This document shows positions 48,297-59,232 of a DNA stretch of 64,000 nucleotides, one piece after another (the first letter of the stretch is position 1; each line of letters begins with the position of its first letter). Origin of the DNA: Chondromyces crocatus (GTDB lineage Bacteria; Myxococcota_A; Polyangia; Polyangiales; Polyangiaceae); NCBI RefSeq assembly GCF_001189295.1, contig NZ_CP012159.1, forward strand, positions 124,001-188,000, in the 5' to 3' direction. The translations under genes and the position numbers were made by a program. The notes under the pieces are model-generated. The model was not told the DNA's origin and did not search any database. It saw only the letters and a program-made list of their open reading frames with translations.

Positions 48297-50252
48297 ATGA
48301 GAGGGCTCGAACGACGGTGGTCCAACGTGTGGCGAAGCGGAAGCTGGGCGCTGCTGGTCGGTCTCGTGGCCACCAGCGCGGCTTGCCAGCACCGCGAAGA
48401 GCCCTCTCTCCAGGCGGCCCCGGCAGCGGAGGAGCGGGCGAACGCCGAGAAAGGCCCAGCCCAGCAAGGAGGTCTGGCAGCGGCACCCCCACCCGCCCCG
48501 CCAGCCGCTGAGTCCGACACCCCCGTCGATACGGCGGTGGGCGACTACGACCCCGTGCTCAGCGCCCCAGGGGGAGTCCGTGCCGGCTCCGGCTCCCCGC
48601 GCAAGCCTTCGAGCTCACCCCAGCCCCTCCGCATCGAAGGCAAAGCGAAGGGCGGTGCCGTGTTCGATCAGGCGCTCGGCAGCCCCGCCCAGCGCGCCGC
48701 TGGCCCCCTCGCCACGGCAGCACCACCGCCCGCCCAGGCGGAGCTCGCCATCGATCCGAACGGTCGCTTCGCCACCACCTACCGCCCCGGGGGTGGTCAC
48801 CTCGCCGCCTTCGAGTCCGCGGTCGCGCGCGGCATCGTCCCGCTGGCCGAGCGCGAGCTCGTGAGTGATGTCGGCGCCCGCTACAGCCCGTCGATCGAGC
48901 CTCCCCAGAAGGCCGCCCTCACGTTCCGCACCGAGTTCGAGCGTGCCAAGGCCCCTCCAAGCGGCGGGGAGACGCATCTCCGGATCTCGCTCCGCTCGGC
49001 GACGACGGCGGCCGCCTCAAGGCCGCACCTCTCTGTGCACCTCGTCCTCGACGTCAGCGGCTCGATGCGCGGAGAACCCATCCTCCGCGCCCGCGAGGCC
49101 GCACGCGCGCTGGTCCAGAAGCTCCGCCCGACCGACGACTTCTCGCTCACGACCTTCTCCAGCGACGCCCAGGTCAAGATCACCGACGGCCCCGTCGGGG
49201 CCCGCCGCGCCGACATCCTCCGGACCATCGAGGGGATCGTCGAGGGCGGCGGCACGAACATCGGACACGGCCTCCAGCTCGGTTACGAGCAAGCCCGAGG
49301 GGCCAAGGGTGTCCCCGCAGACGCCGTCCGTGTGGTGCTCCTCATGTCCGATGGGCGCGCGAACTCCGGCATCCTCAACAGCGAGCAGCTCTCCCGCATG
49401 GCCCTCGGCGCATTCCAGGACGGCATCCAGACCAGCGCGTTCGGCCTCGGCAGCGACTACGACGGCGCGCTGATGAGCAGCATCGCCAGCGATGGCGCCG
49501 GCGGCTACTACTACCTCCGTGACGCCGACCAGCTCTCTCCTGCGCTCTCCACGGAACTCGACAAGCGCCTGGATCCCGTCGCCACGGCGGTCGAGCTGCG
49601 CGTGCGGCTCAAGCCCGACGTCAAGCTCTTCCATGTGTACGGCTCTCGCCGGCTGAGCGACGCCGAGTCGGCACGGGTCCGCGCTCAGGAGGTCGCCGCC
49701 GATGTTCAGGCCGCGCAGCGCGACAAGATCAAGCAAGACCGGCAAGACGACGCGCAAGGAGGGATGCGCTTCTTCATCCCGGCCTTCGCGCGCGACGATC
49801 AACACGCCATCCTGCTCAAGCTCGCGCTGCCCCCTGGCGTCGGAACGCGCGACGTCGCGCTGGTCGAGCTCAAGTACAAGGATCGCATCGGCAAGAAGAA
49901 CGGTGTCGAGGAGCTGCCCATCAAGATCACCTACGCCGGTAGCGACGCCGAGAGCGCCGCGAGTCAGGATGCCTCCGTCGCCCGGACGGTGCAGGGGTTC
50001 GGTGCGGGTGAGACGCTCGCCGAGGCGTCCCGGCTGATCGCCAACAACGACCGCGAGCGCGCCATCGCCATCTTGACCGAGCGCGAGGGGATCCTTCGCA
50101 CCGCCGCCACCACGCTGAGCGAGCCCTTGTTCCAGAAAGATGCGGACCGCCTCTCACGCCTCCGCACGCACGCCGGCACCTTCATCGGCATCGGCGATCC
50201 GCTGGTCCTCGCCATGCTGCTCGAGACGGCAGCCCGTACGCACCTGCGCTGA
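48297..50252 (+). CDS. VWA-domain lipoprotein
   Basis: A 651-residue lipoprotein (lipobox VATSAAC, Cys30). A Pro/Ala-rich spacer (30-165) leads to a YfbK-like body. The von Willebrand A domain begins near residue 245 with HLVLDVSGSM, has a TNIG Thr site and VVLLMSDGRANSG, so the metal site is complete. A C-terminal beta/helical region follows. It is 16 bases before the next gene, coding for a one-helix membrane protein, suggesting a complex in the envelope. Function is unknown. Confidence 0.86.
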   Translation: MRGLERRWSNVWRSGSWALLVGLVATSAACQHREEPSLQAAPAAEERANAEKGPAQQGGLAAAPPPAPPAAESDTPVDTAVGDYDPVLSAPGGVRAGSGSPRKPSSSPQPLRIEGKAKGGAVFDQALGSPAQRAAGPLATAAPPPAQAELAIDPNGRFATTYRPGGGHLAAFESAVARGIVPLAERELVSDVGARYSPSIEPPQKAALTFRTEFERAKAPPSGGETHLRISLRSATTAAASRPHLSVHLVLDVSGSMRGEPILRAREAARALVQKLRPTDDFSLTTFSSDAQVKITDGPVGARRADILRTIEGIVEGGGTNIGHGLQLGYEQARGAKGVPADAVRVVLLMSDGRANSGILNSEQLSRMALGAFQDGIQTSAFGLGSDYDGALMSSIASDGAGGYYYLRDADQLSPALSTELDKRLDPVATAVELRVRLKPDVKLFHVYGSRRLSDAESARVRAQEVAADVQAAQRDKIKQDRQDDAQGGMRFFIPAFARDDQHAILLKLALPPGVGTRDVALVELKYKDRIGKKNGVEELPIKITYAGSDAESAASQDASVARTVQGFGAGETLAEASRLIANNDRERAIAILTEREGILRTAATTLSEPLFQKDADRLSRLRTHAGTFIGIGDPLVLAMLLETAARTHLR

Positions 50253-50268
50253 GCCCTCCCCAGCCCCC

Positions 50269-51102
50269 ATGACGAAGACCCTCTCTCTCCCCCTCGATCA
50301 AGCCGTCACGCCAGTCGATGTCCGCCCTGGCGAGACCATCGTCATCAAGGGCGCGCTGGTCTCGTCACACAACGGCTCGGTGGTCGATGCGGCGACCATC
50401 ACCTGGCCAGCCGAGTCCCCTGGTGGCGCCTCGGTCTCGCCGGGTGGCCTCATCGACATCGAGGGCGGCGGCTGGCACATGAGCCGACGCGACCATCAAA
50501 ACCACGAGGTCGAGCTGATCGCCACCAACGAGGCGGCTTCCGCCCCGGCGTGCGCGGCGGTCGGCGTCCCTGGCCCATGCTTGCCCTTGCGCACCCTCAC
50601 GCTGGCGACGAGCCAGCTCACGACCGTCAAGGAGTGGAATCAACACCACAAGGGCGCCCTCACCGTCACCCTCCCGGATCCTCCCCCGGTCGCGGTCGCC
50701 CCGAGCATGGTCCCCTACCTGCAAGGGAGTGCCCTTCTCCTCGGGTTCGGCCTCCTCGCCGCCCTGGGATGGACGGTGCATCGTCGCCGCGCCAGCTCCG
50801 CGGCCGGTCAGCTCCTCGCCCTCGCCGATCGCGTTCGCCGCAAGCTGAAGCGCGCCGACCCCGTCCTGGCGGCGACGCTCACCCCCGTCGTGGATGCCGC
50901 GAGCAGCGCCGTCCGGAGGCGCCGCGTCGACCCGGGCTCCAGGGAAGCACAGCGTGTCGCCGACGCGCTGCGCCGCATCGAGCTTCGCATCGAGGCCGCG
51001 TCGGCCGCCGAAGAACAACAGGCCGCCGATGAGCTGGTGCAAGAGGTCGAGAGCGCGCTGGAAGCTGCGGATGAGGTCGTCCCCGCCCAGCGCCGCACTT
51101 GA
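50269..51102 (+). CDS. One-helix membrane protein linked to the VWA gene
   Basis: A 277-residue protein. The first 155 residues form a beta-rich domain (VTPVDVRPGETIVIKGAL) without a classical signal peptide. A membrane helix lies at about 157-172 (GSALLLGFGLLAALGW), and a basic, helical C-terminal part follows (about 175-277, many Arg/Glu). The topology could place the beta domain outside if the helix is an internal signal. It is co-transcribed with the VWA lipoprotein. Confidence 0.68.
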   Translation: MTKTLSLPLDQAVTPVDVRPGETIVIKGALVSSHNGSVVDAATITWPAESPGGASVSPGGLIDIEGGGWHMSRRDHQNHEVELIATNEAASAPACAAVGVPGPCLPLRTLTLATSQLTTVKEWNQHHKGALTVTLPDPPPVAVAPSMVPYLQGSALLLGFGLLAALGWTVHRRRASSAAGQLLALADRVRRKLKRADPVLAATLTPVVDAASSAVRRRRVDPGSREAQRVADALRRIELRIEAASAAEEQQAADELVQEVESALEAADEVVPAQRRT

Positions 51103-51203
51103 TACTGAAACACCGAAGGAACGCTCGCCGCCTCGACCGCCAGAGCGCTTCCTCCGAGAAAAACCCCGTCTGCATCACGCCGCCGTGAAGTCAGCTCTTC
51201 CCT

Positions 51204-51563
51204 TCAATGAAGGGCGCTCGCCGCTTCCACCGCGGAGGCAATGCTCGCGAAGTTCCGGGAGGGCCGCGCAGGCAGCGTCGGCGCGAAGGCCTCCACGTCC
51301 AAGATCAGATCGGGACCATCCGCGAGGGTGACCAGCACCACAGGAATACGCGGGAACATGCGGCGGAGTTCCTCCAGCCGCTCATGTCGCTCGGCCTCTT
51401 GCGGGGGCACGAGGACGAGAACGTGAGGCCGCCGCTGTGCGACCGCCTCCGATGCGCCCATGATCCCGGCGCACGAGTCCACCTGGTACTCACGCGAGGT
51501 GAGAAAGCCAGCCAGAACCTGCGCCCGCCGAGCGTCATCATCAATCACCAGGACACGAGTCAT
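51204..51563 (-). CDS. Pseudo-receiver protein (Asp replaced by Val)
   Basis: A 119-residue stand-alone receiver-like protein. The start MTRVLVIDDDARRAQ keeps the acidic cluster at 8-10, but the phosphoacceptor position reads VLVLVPPQEAE, giving Val52 in place of Asp. The conserved Lys is also missing. It should therefore be locked and act by binding. A start at GTG 51587 or further upstream is possible. Confidence 0.75.
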   Translation of the reverse strand: MTRVLVIDDDARRAQVLAGFLTSREYQVDSCAGIMGASEAVAQRRPHVLVLVPPQEAERHERLEELRRMFPRIPVVLVTLADGPDLILDVEAFAPTLPARPSRNFASIASAVEAASALH

Positions 51564-52014
51564 ACCGAGAGCCTCCTGCTCGTTCACGACAGTGCCACGA
51601 TCCTCTTGGCAAAGTCCGGACCCGCAAGGAATCCCCCCTTGCCTCGACCCACCCACGAAAAAGATACCCGATTCTCGTCGCGGTGAGAGTCGCATTGCGC
51701 ATCACGCGACGCGTTGTTACGCACGCTCGATCCGCACGTCTTCGCACCGCCATTGGATCGGCGCGCTGCGTCCATGGCAATGCCGCGTTCGACCATGCTC
51801 CACGGCAAGCTGCCACGAGCGCGGCGGTAGATGGCGTCGGGACGGGATCGATTGTCAGAGGATGCGAATCACTCGATGATCTGGGTATGACAGCCTGATC
51901 ATGGCCACTGCTGTCCGTGCATGGACTGCCCGGAACGGCATCGGCGTCTCCCGGTCAGCGGCGTGATCGAGGGATGGCAGCGCCTCGATGGTGAGACCAA
52001 GGAGGGAAGTGACC
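51564..52014. other. Non-coding stretch between pseudo-receiver and livF
   Basis: These 451 bases hold no convincing gene on either strand. The part from 51640 to 51720 is less GC-rich and may carry the promoter of the pseudo-receiver gene. No RNA gene or terminator was recognised. Confidence 0.55.
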
Positions 52015-52773
52015 TCAGCCGCCGAGGTAAGCGGCGCGAATTTCCTCGTTGTCGGCCAGCTCTCTGGAGCTACCCGTCATTGCGATCTCGCCCGTCCGGA
52101 GGACGTACGCGCGCTTGGAGTACTTCAGCGCCAGCCGCGTGTTTTGTTCGACGAGCAGAATGGTCGTCCCAGCCTCCGCGATCCGCGCCACGGCCTCGAA
52201 GATGTCGGCGACGAGGCGAGGGGCGATCCCCAGCGAAGGCTCGTCGAGCAAGAGCATGGCCGGTCGGGCCATCATGGCGCGACCGATGGCCAGCATCTGT
52301 TGCTCACCCCCGGAGAGCGTGCCTCCCTCCTGCCGCATGCGCTCCCCGAGGCGCGGGAACAGCTTCACCACGTCCTCGAGGGTCTCCTGCATGATCTGCC
52401 GATCCCTGTGGTTCCAGGCGCCCAGCTCGAGGTTCTCCTTCACCGTCAGGTCAGCGAAGATGGCGCGGCCTTCCGGCACCAGAGAGATGCCCAGGGCCAC
52501 CACCTGCTCCGTCGACACGGCCTGCAGATCACGACCGTCGTAGGTGATCTGACCTCCCGCGAGAGGAAGGAGACGCATGATCGTCTTCAGCGTGGTCGTC
52601 TTGCCGGCACCGTTTGCGCCGATCATCGCCACGATCTCGCCCGTGCGCACCTCCAGGCTCACGCCCTTCAGCGCCTTGATGCCGCCATAGACGACGGCCA
52701 GGTCGCGCACGGTGAGGAGCGGCGAGCCTGCCGCCGCGCTCGGCGGCGTCCGCGTCGGATGGACGGTCTTCAT
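52015..52773 (-). CDS. livF: Branched-chain amino acid ABC transporter ATPase LivF
   Basis: A 252-residue ATPase of a hydrophobic amino-acid importer. It shows GANGAGKTTTLKTI, SLVPEGRAIFADLTV, the LSGGEQQMLAIGRAM signature and LLLDEPSLGIAP. The EGR and SLGIAP variants are typical of LivF rather than LivG. Its ATG overlaps the livG stop. It completes the livM-livG-livF operon. Confidence 0.92.
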   Translation of the reverse strand: MKTVHPTRTPPSAAAGSPLLTVRDLAVVYGGIKALKGVSLEVRTGEIVAMIGANGAGKTTTLKTIMRLLPLAGGQITYDGRDLQAVSTEQVVALGISLVPEGRAIFADLTVKENLELGAWNHRDRQIMQETLEDVVKLFPRLGERMRQEGGTLSGGEQQMLAIGRAMMARPAMLLLDEPSLGIAPRLVADIFEAVARIAEAGTTILLVEQNTRLALKYSKRAYVLRTGEIAMTGSSRELADNEEIRAAYLGG

Positions 52774-53584
52774 GATGACCGTGCCTCCCCGTCGGCGGTC
52801 GCGGCGGCCTTGCTCTCCACCGCCTCCACGACGTCTTCGCCCAGGTAGGCAGCGAGCACGCGCGGGTGCTTCCTCACCACCTCGGGGGGCCCGTGGGCGA
52901 GTGTCTCGCCGTGATCCAGCACGTGGAGGTGCTCGCAGACCGACATCACGACCTGCATGTTGTGCTCCACCAGCACCACGGTCAGGCCGAAGTGATCACG
53001 CAGCCAGAGGATCTGCTTCTTCAGCCCCTCGGCCTCGCCGTAGTTCATCCCGGCAGCGGGCTCGTCCAGGAGCAGCAGCTTGGGCTCCAGCATCATCGCC
53101 CGCGCGATCTCCAGGCGCCGCTGATCGCCATACGACAGGGTCGTCGCGATCTCGTCCGCCACCCGGTCGAGCTTGAACACCTCCAGCATCTCCATCGCCT
53201 TGCTGGTGATCTCCTGCTCGTCCCGGAAGAAGGAAGGTGTCCTCAACAGGGCAGCGCCTAGCCCGGATTTCCGGCGGTTTTCACAGGCAATGAGCGCGTT
53301 CTCCAGCACGGTGAGCTGCCCGAACAGGCGGATGTTCTGGAAGGTCCTCGCGACACCCAGGCGCGCGATCTGGCTGGGCTTGAAGGGCGCGAGGTCCGTC
53401 CCTCGAAAGCGGATCGACCCCTCATCGTGCTTGTAGACCCCGGTGATCAGGTTGAAGACCGTGGTCTTCCCGGCACCGTTCGGGCCAATCAGCCCGAAGA
53501 TGCTCTTCTCCGGGACCGTGAACGACACATCCCCGACGGCCCTGAGGCCACCGAAGCGCTTGGTCACATGCTTCAGCTCGAGGC

Positions 53585-53588
<4 letters not shown>
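52770..53588 (-). CDS. livG: Branched-chain amino acid ABC transporter ATPase LivG
   Basis: A 272-residue ATPase pairing with LivF. It has GPNGAGKTTVFNLITG, GVARTFQNIRLFGQLTVLEN, LSYGDQRRLEIARAMM and LLLDEPAAGMN, typical of LivG. A Glu/Ala-rich extension follows the end of the domain (AAYLGEDVVEAVES). It starts at a GTG overlapping the livM stop. Confidence 0.92.
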
Positions 53589-54823
<1,235 letters not shown>

Positions 54824-54844
54824 GGCCTCATCGTCAAGCGTGAG

Positions 54845-55585
54845 CTACTTGATGACCCGCAGGTAGGGGGGCAGCTCTCGTTTGGGTTTCCCGCCACCAG
54901 GCCGCGCCCCCTGCGGTGCGCGCTCTTCGGCAGGCTCCGAGCGCTCTTCGCCTTCCGGGGCTCCCGTCTCCGCGGCATCTTCACCCGCCGCGGCGGAAGT
55001 CTCCTCGGCAGCTTCGCCACCCACCACCGAGAGCTTCGGCTCACCCGCAGCCTGGGAAGCGCCGCTCCCGCTGCTCTCGCTTTCTTCTCGAGCGACCGCG
55101 GCACCGCCCTCTTCCACCGCCAGCGCTGCTCCCCCGTCCTCCTGGGGTTGGCGCTCCGACGCACGCGCCACCTCGCCCCCGCTGCCCACCGCAGCGAGGT
55201 GGGGCCTCGGCTTCTTCGCGGGCTTCTGCGCTGCACCGGCCTGCTGCTGGGCCACCTCGGGCGGGACATCCTCGGGCCACACCATCCCGCGCTGGCTCTC
55301 TCCCACAAGTGCCCACACTGCGTTCCAGGGCATCCGGCACCAGAAAGGCGTCCGCTGGAACGACAGGGTGCAGGAGATGCCGTCGTCCTCGACCTTCAGG
55401 TCGGCGATGGGGATGGGCATGTTCATCCCGATCTGCAGCGTGAGCTGTGCCTGTTTGGTGAGCCACTTCGGCACGAGGACCCCCTCGCGGCGTGGATCGA
55501 TGTGGACGAAGACGCTGTTCTCTCGCTGCAAAAGCGCGAGCGCGACCTCCTTCTTCGGCGGAAGCTGGCGCGGCGCATCGGACAT
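54845..55585 (-). CDS. sspB: ClpXP adaptor SspB-like protein
   Basis: A 246-residue adaptor that delivers ssrA-tagged proteins to ClpXP. The folded domain (residues 7-112) has PPKKEVALALLQRENSVFVH, GVLVPKWL and GISCTLSFQRTPFWCRMPW followed by NAVWALV, as in SspB. A 120-residue Ala/Glu-rich linker separates it from the last residues PPYLRVIK. These match the C-terminal ClpX-docking tail (RVVK type) of known SspB. The start at 55585 avoids an unusual N-terminal extension. The linker is far longer than in enterics. Confidence 0.85.
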   Translation of the reverse strand: MSDAPRQLPPKKEVALALLQRENSVFVHIDPRREGVLVPKWLTKQAQLTLQIGMNMPIPIADLKVEDDGISCTLSFQRTPFWCRMPWNAVWALVGESQRGMVWPEDVPPEVAQQQAGAAQKPAKKPRPHLAAVGSGGEVARASERQPQEDGGAALAVEEGGAAVAREESESSGSGASQAAGEPKLSVVGGEAAEETSAAAGEDAAETGAPEGEERSEPAEERAPQGARPGGGKPKRELPPYLRVIK

Positions 55586-55716
55586 GGCGTTCAGCCCATA
55601 CCGCGGTCCCGCCTCCGTCGCCACACCAACGTGCGAACCAGCCAGGCTCTTCTCCCCCGCTCCGTGCCCGGGGCGCTTGTTGCGGCCCCCGCGCGCCTCT
55701 CGTAGCACCCCGCCTC

Positions 55717-56622
55717 GTGCAACCCGTCACCGCCCGAAGCGCCGTGCTGTTCCTGCTGATCGCCAGCGCAGCCTTTGCGGTCTCCGGCCCTTTCGCCCGC
55801 GCGGCGCGCCCTGTCCATCCGCTCGTCATCGCAGCAGGCCGCGTCGCCCTCGCGGCACTGGTCCTCGGCCTCGTGAACGCCCGCGCGATGCGGCGCGCGC
55901 TGCCCACGCTGACCCCGCGCCAGCGCGCCCACGTCTTCGGTGCCGGCGCGCTCCTCGCCGCCCATTTCGCCCTCTTCCAGTGGGGCCTCGACCGCACCTC
56001 CTTGCCCGCCGCCCTGTCGCTCGTCGCCCTCGAACCGCTCGCGGTCGTGGTCTGGGCGTGGGTCCTCTTCGGCATCCGTCCCACCCGCCCCGAGCAGCTC
56101 GGCCTCTCCCTCGCCACGATCGGCGCGCTGGTCGTCGCACGCGGGGCAGGCTCGGGCGAGCATCGGGTGGAGGGGGATCTCCTCGTCCTCGGCGCCGTCG
56201 TGCTCTACGGCGCCTACGTCGCCGCGGCGCGAGGCATCCGTGATGCGCTCCCGGCCCACGCTTACGCCGCCTTCGTCTACACGGGCGCGAGCCTCTCCCT
56301 CCTCCTGGCCTTGCCGCTCATCCCCGGCGCGCTCGCCACCGCCTCACCCCTGCCCCAGCACGCGGCGGTCTACATCCTGTTGCTCGCCCTCATCCCGACC
56401 CTCATCGGCCATACCGCGGTGCAATGGGCAGCCCGCCGCATGTCGCCCTCGATCGTCGCCCTCGTCAGCACCGGCGAGACCCTCGGCGGAATCACGGTTG
56501 GCGCCCTCTGGCTCGGGACCATCCCGAATCCCTCGGAGATCGCCGGAGGCCTGTTCATCCTGGCCGGAACGACCTTGGCCATTCTCGCGTCGCGTGGAAC
56601 GGAATCACCGAGCTCGGCTTGA
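55717..56622 (+). CDS. EamA/DMT-family transporter
   Basis: A 301-residue protein with ten hydrophobic segments arranged as two five-helix EamA repeats. It has PLVIAAGRVALAALVLGLV in the first and TLIGHTAVQWAARRMSPSIVAL in the second, plus the SLVALEPLAVVVWAWVLFG motif. Such proteins export metabolites or amino acids. The start is a GTG at 55717. It lies 34 bases before a CapK-like gene and is likely co-transcribed. Confidence 0.88.
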   Translation: MQPVTARSAVLFLLIASAAFAVSGPFARAARPVHPLVIAAGRVALAALVLGLVNARAMRRALPTLTPRQRAHVFGAGALLAAHFALFQWGLDRTSLPAALSLVALEPLAVVVWAWVLFGIRPTRPEQLGLSLATIGALVVARGAGSGEHRVEGDLLVLGAVVLYGAYVAAARGIRDALPAHAYAAFVYTGASLSLLLALPLIPGALATASPLPQHAAVYILLLALIPTLIGHTAVQWAARRMSPSIVALVSTGETLGGITVGALWLGTIPNPSEIAGGLFILAGTTLAILASRGTESPSSA

Positions 56623-56656
56623 CTGTCCGCGAATCGGTAGAACGCTTTCGCTCGCG

Positions 56657-58030
56657 ATGTATGCCTCCCTCTTTCGCAATGTGCTGTTTCCTCTCTATGA
56701 AACCCGATTGCGTGGCAGGGAAACCCTGACGCGCCTTCAGGAACTCGAGCGCTCCCAGTGGCGCCCGGAGCACGAGCTCCGCGATCTCAGCTTCCGCCGC
56801 ATGGTCGAGGCCATTCGCTTCGCCGAGCAGCATGTCCCGCTGTATCGCCGCAGGTTCGCCGAGTACGGGGTCCGGGCCAGGGACGTCCAGTCTCCGGACG
56901 ACCTCTTGCGCTTTCCGCTCCTCACCAAGGACGACATCAGGAAGCACGCGAAGGAGCTGGTGGCCGAGGGGTTCCAGGGTCGGATGTACCAGAGCGGCAC
57001 CGGCGGCTCCACCGGCCAACCCATCCAGTTCGCCTACGATCACCGCACCTATGAAGCCCGCATCGCCGCCGCCATGCGCGCCGATGGCTGGGCCGGCGCT
57101 TCACCCGGAGAGCGCGAACTCCACCTCTGGTCGCGCGCGACCACCGCAGAGACCCCGCTGCGCAAGGCCAAGCGCCGCGTTCATGAGACAGTGCTCCGCA
57201 AACGCATGGTCTGCGCGTGGGATCTCAACGTGACCCAGCTCGCGGCGCTGTGCGACAGCATCGAAGAGTTCGATCCCAAGGTCATCATCAGCTACCCGAC
57301 GCCGCTCTACTACCTCGCGCGCCACGCGCTCGAGACCGGCCGTCGACTGCCCTCCCCGCGAGGGATCATCACCTCGGCCGAGCGTCTGTTCCAGCACCAG
57401 CGCGAGGTGATCGAGCGCGCCTTCGGCGCCAAGATCTTCGACCGCTACGGGTGCAGGGAGGTGATGCTCATCGCGTCGGAGTGCGAGCGTCACGAGGGAA
57501 AGCACATCAACCTCGAGAACGTCCATGTCGAGATCCTCCGCAATGGCCGGCACGCGGGCGCAGGCGAGCCGGGTGAGGTCATCCTCACCGACCTCCACTG
57601 CCGGTCGATGCCGCTCATTCGTTACAAGAACGAGGACATCGCCACCTACGCGTCGGCGCCCTGCACCTGTGGGCGTGGCATGCCGATGCTGGCCTCCGTC
57701 GAGGGCCGCGTCCTCGACATGATCGTCGGTCCCGAGGGACAGCTCCTCGCTGGCGAGTTCTTCCCCCACCTCCTCAAGGACTACACGGACGTGGCCAGGT
57801 TCCAGGTCCACCAGGACCGCAGCCGGACGATCACCATCCGCCTCGTGCCGAACGGGGGCTGGAGCCACGAGACCCCCGCGCGCGTCGAGCGCGCCGCGCG
57901 TGAGTTCCTCGGAGAGCGCGCGGCGATCCAGGTGGTGGTCGTCGACGACATCCCCCTGACCCCCGGCGGCAAGTACCGCCTCACGGTCTCCGAGATCCCC
58001 GTGGAGCTGGAGCGCGAGGCCACCGCGTGA
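56657..58030 (+). CDS. CapK/phenylacetate-CoA ligase-like protein
   Basis: A 457-residue adenylate-forming enzyme of the PaaK/CapK family. It contains YQSGTGGSTGQPIQF as the ATP-binding loop, IISYPTPLYYLARHAL and YGCREVMLIASEC near the acyl site, and GKYRLTVSEI at the end. Such proteins beside glycosyltransferases take part in capsule or exopolysaccharide synthesis, often with unknown substrate. The stop overlaps the GTG of the GT4 gene. Confidence 0.87.
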   Translation: MYASLFRNVLFPLYETRLRGRETLTRLQELERSQWRPEHELRDLSFRRMVEAIRFAEQHVPLYRRRFAEYGVRARDVQSPDDLLRFPLLTKDDIRKHAKELVAEGFQGRMYQSGTGGSTGQPIQFAYDHRTYEARIAAAMRADGWAGASPGERELHLWSRATTAETPLRKAKRRVHETVLRKRMVCAWDLNVTQLAALCDSIEEFDPKVIISYPTPLYYLARHALETGRRLPSPRGIITSAERLFQHQREVIERAFGAKIFDRYGCREVMLIASECERHEGKHINLENVHVEILRNGRHAGAGEPGEVILTDLHCRSMPLIRYKNEDIATYASAPCTCGRGMPMLASVEGRVLDMIVGPEGQLLAGEFFPHLLKDYTDVARFQVHQDRSRTITIRLVPNGGWSHETPARVERAAREFLGERAAIQVVVVDDIPLTPGGKYRLTVSEIPVELEREATA

Positions 58031-59154
58031 GCGAACCTGCGCGCGTCGCTCATCTCGTCCTCGCGCTGCGCGTCGGTGGCCTCGAGCGGGTCGTCCTGCG
58101 GCTCCTCGAGCGCACGCCACGCGACCGCTTTCAGCCCGTGGTCTGTGCCCTCGAAGAGCCGGGCGCGCTCGCCTCCGAACTCGACCGGCTCGGCGTCCCG
58201 CTCACGGTCATCCGCCGCCGCCCGGGCCTCGATCCACGCTTGCCCGTGCTGCTCTCCCGCTGGATGGCCCGCGAGCGCATCGACCTCGTGCACACCCACA
58301 ACCCCAACCCTCATTTCTACGGCGCCCTCGCCGCCGCCATGACCCGCGCGACCCGCGCCAGGAGCACGCCACGCCTCGTCCACACCAAGCACGGCCGCAA
58401 CACGCCAGGCGCCGCCCGCAAGGTCCTGGTCAACCGCCTCGCCTCCTCGCTCACCGACCGCGTCGTCGCCGTCAGCGAAGACGCCCGCCGCGTCGCCATC
58501 GAGGTCGAAGGCGTCACTCCCTCTCGGGTGGTCACCATCCTGAACGGCGTCGACACCGAAGAGTTCCGCCCCGGCGATCCCACGGTCGCCCGCTCGCGGC
58601 TCGGTCTACCTCACGAGGGCTACCACATCGGCTGCGTCGCTCGTCTCTCGCCAGAGAAGGATCACGCGACCCTGCTCTCCGCGTTCGCCGCGCTGCACGC
58701 TCGGCGCCCCGACGCCCACCTGACGCTGATCGGCGACGGTCCCGAGCGACACGCCCTCGAGGCCCAGACGGCGTCGCTGGGCGTGGGCCACGCCGTGACC
58801 TTCGCCGGCATGCGCAGCGACATCGCCGAGTCCCTTCCTGCCTTCGATGTCTTCGCCCTCGCCTCACGCACGGAAGGCATCTCCCTCACGCTCGCCGAAG
58901 CGGCCGCCTGCGGTCTGCCCATCGTCGCCACCCGGGTCGGAGGCAACCCCGAGATCGTCCGCGACCAGCAGACGGGTCTACTCGTCCCCGCCGCCGACCC
59001 TGCAGCGCTCACCGCGGCCCTCGACGCCATCGCCACCCATACGGACCGCGCTGCCCTGGGCCACCGCGGCCGCGCCTGGGTCGCCGAGCGCTTCAGCGCC
59101 GAGCGCATGGCCAGCGCCTACACCTCGCTCTACGCCGAGGTCCTCGGGTCCTGA
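58027..59154 (+). CDS. Family 4 glycosyltransferase
   Basis: A 375-residue GT-B enzyme. The N-terminal domain has HLVLALRVGGLERVVLRLL and LVHTHNPNPHF; the C-terminal domain has GCVARLSPEKDHATLL, LIGDGPERHALE and the nucleotide-sugar motif EGISLTLAEAAACGLPIVAT. It starts at a GTG overlapping the ligase stop, so transporter, ligase and glycosyltransferase form one unit. A role in surface polysaccharide or glycolipid synthesis is likely. Confidence 0.93.
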   Translation: MSEPARVAHLVLALRVGGLERVVLRLLERTPRDRFQPVVCALEEPGALASELDRLGVPLTVIRRRPGLDPRLPVLLSRWMARERIDLVHTHNPNPHFYGALAAAMTRATRARSTPRLVHTKHGRNTPGAARKVLVNRLASSLTDRVVAVSEDARRVAIEVEGVTPSRVVTILNGVDTEEFRPGDPTVARSRLGLPHEGYHIGCVARLSPEKDHATLLSAFAALHARRPDAHLTLIGDGPERHALEAQTASLGVGHAVTFAGMRSDIAESLPAFDVFALASRTEGISLTLAEAAACGLPIVATRVGGNPEIVRDQQTGLLVPAADPAALTAALDAIATHTDRAALGHRGRAWVAERFSAERMASAYTSLYAEVLGS

Positions 59155-59232
59155 ACCAGGCGGCGCTCTCGACGCTGCGTCTCTCCCCCCGGCGCCTCCG
59201 GCATCGTCGGCTCAGGCCCTCATCGGTGTCGT

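Noticed and set aside
51200-51214. Terminator CCCTTC-AAT-GAAGGG at the end of the pseudo-receiver gene
   Set aside because: The stem overlaps the stop codon and there is no T-run on either strand.
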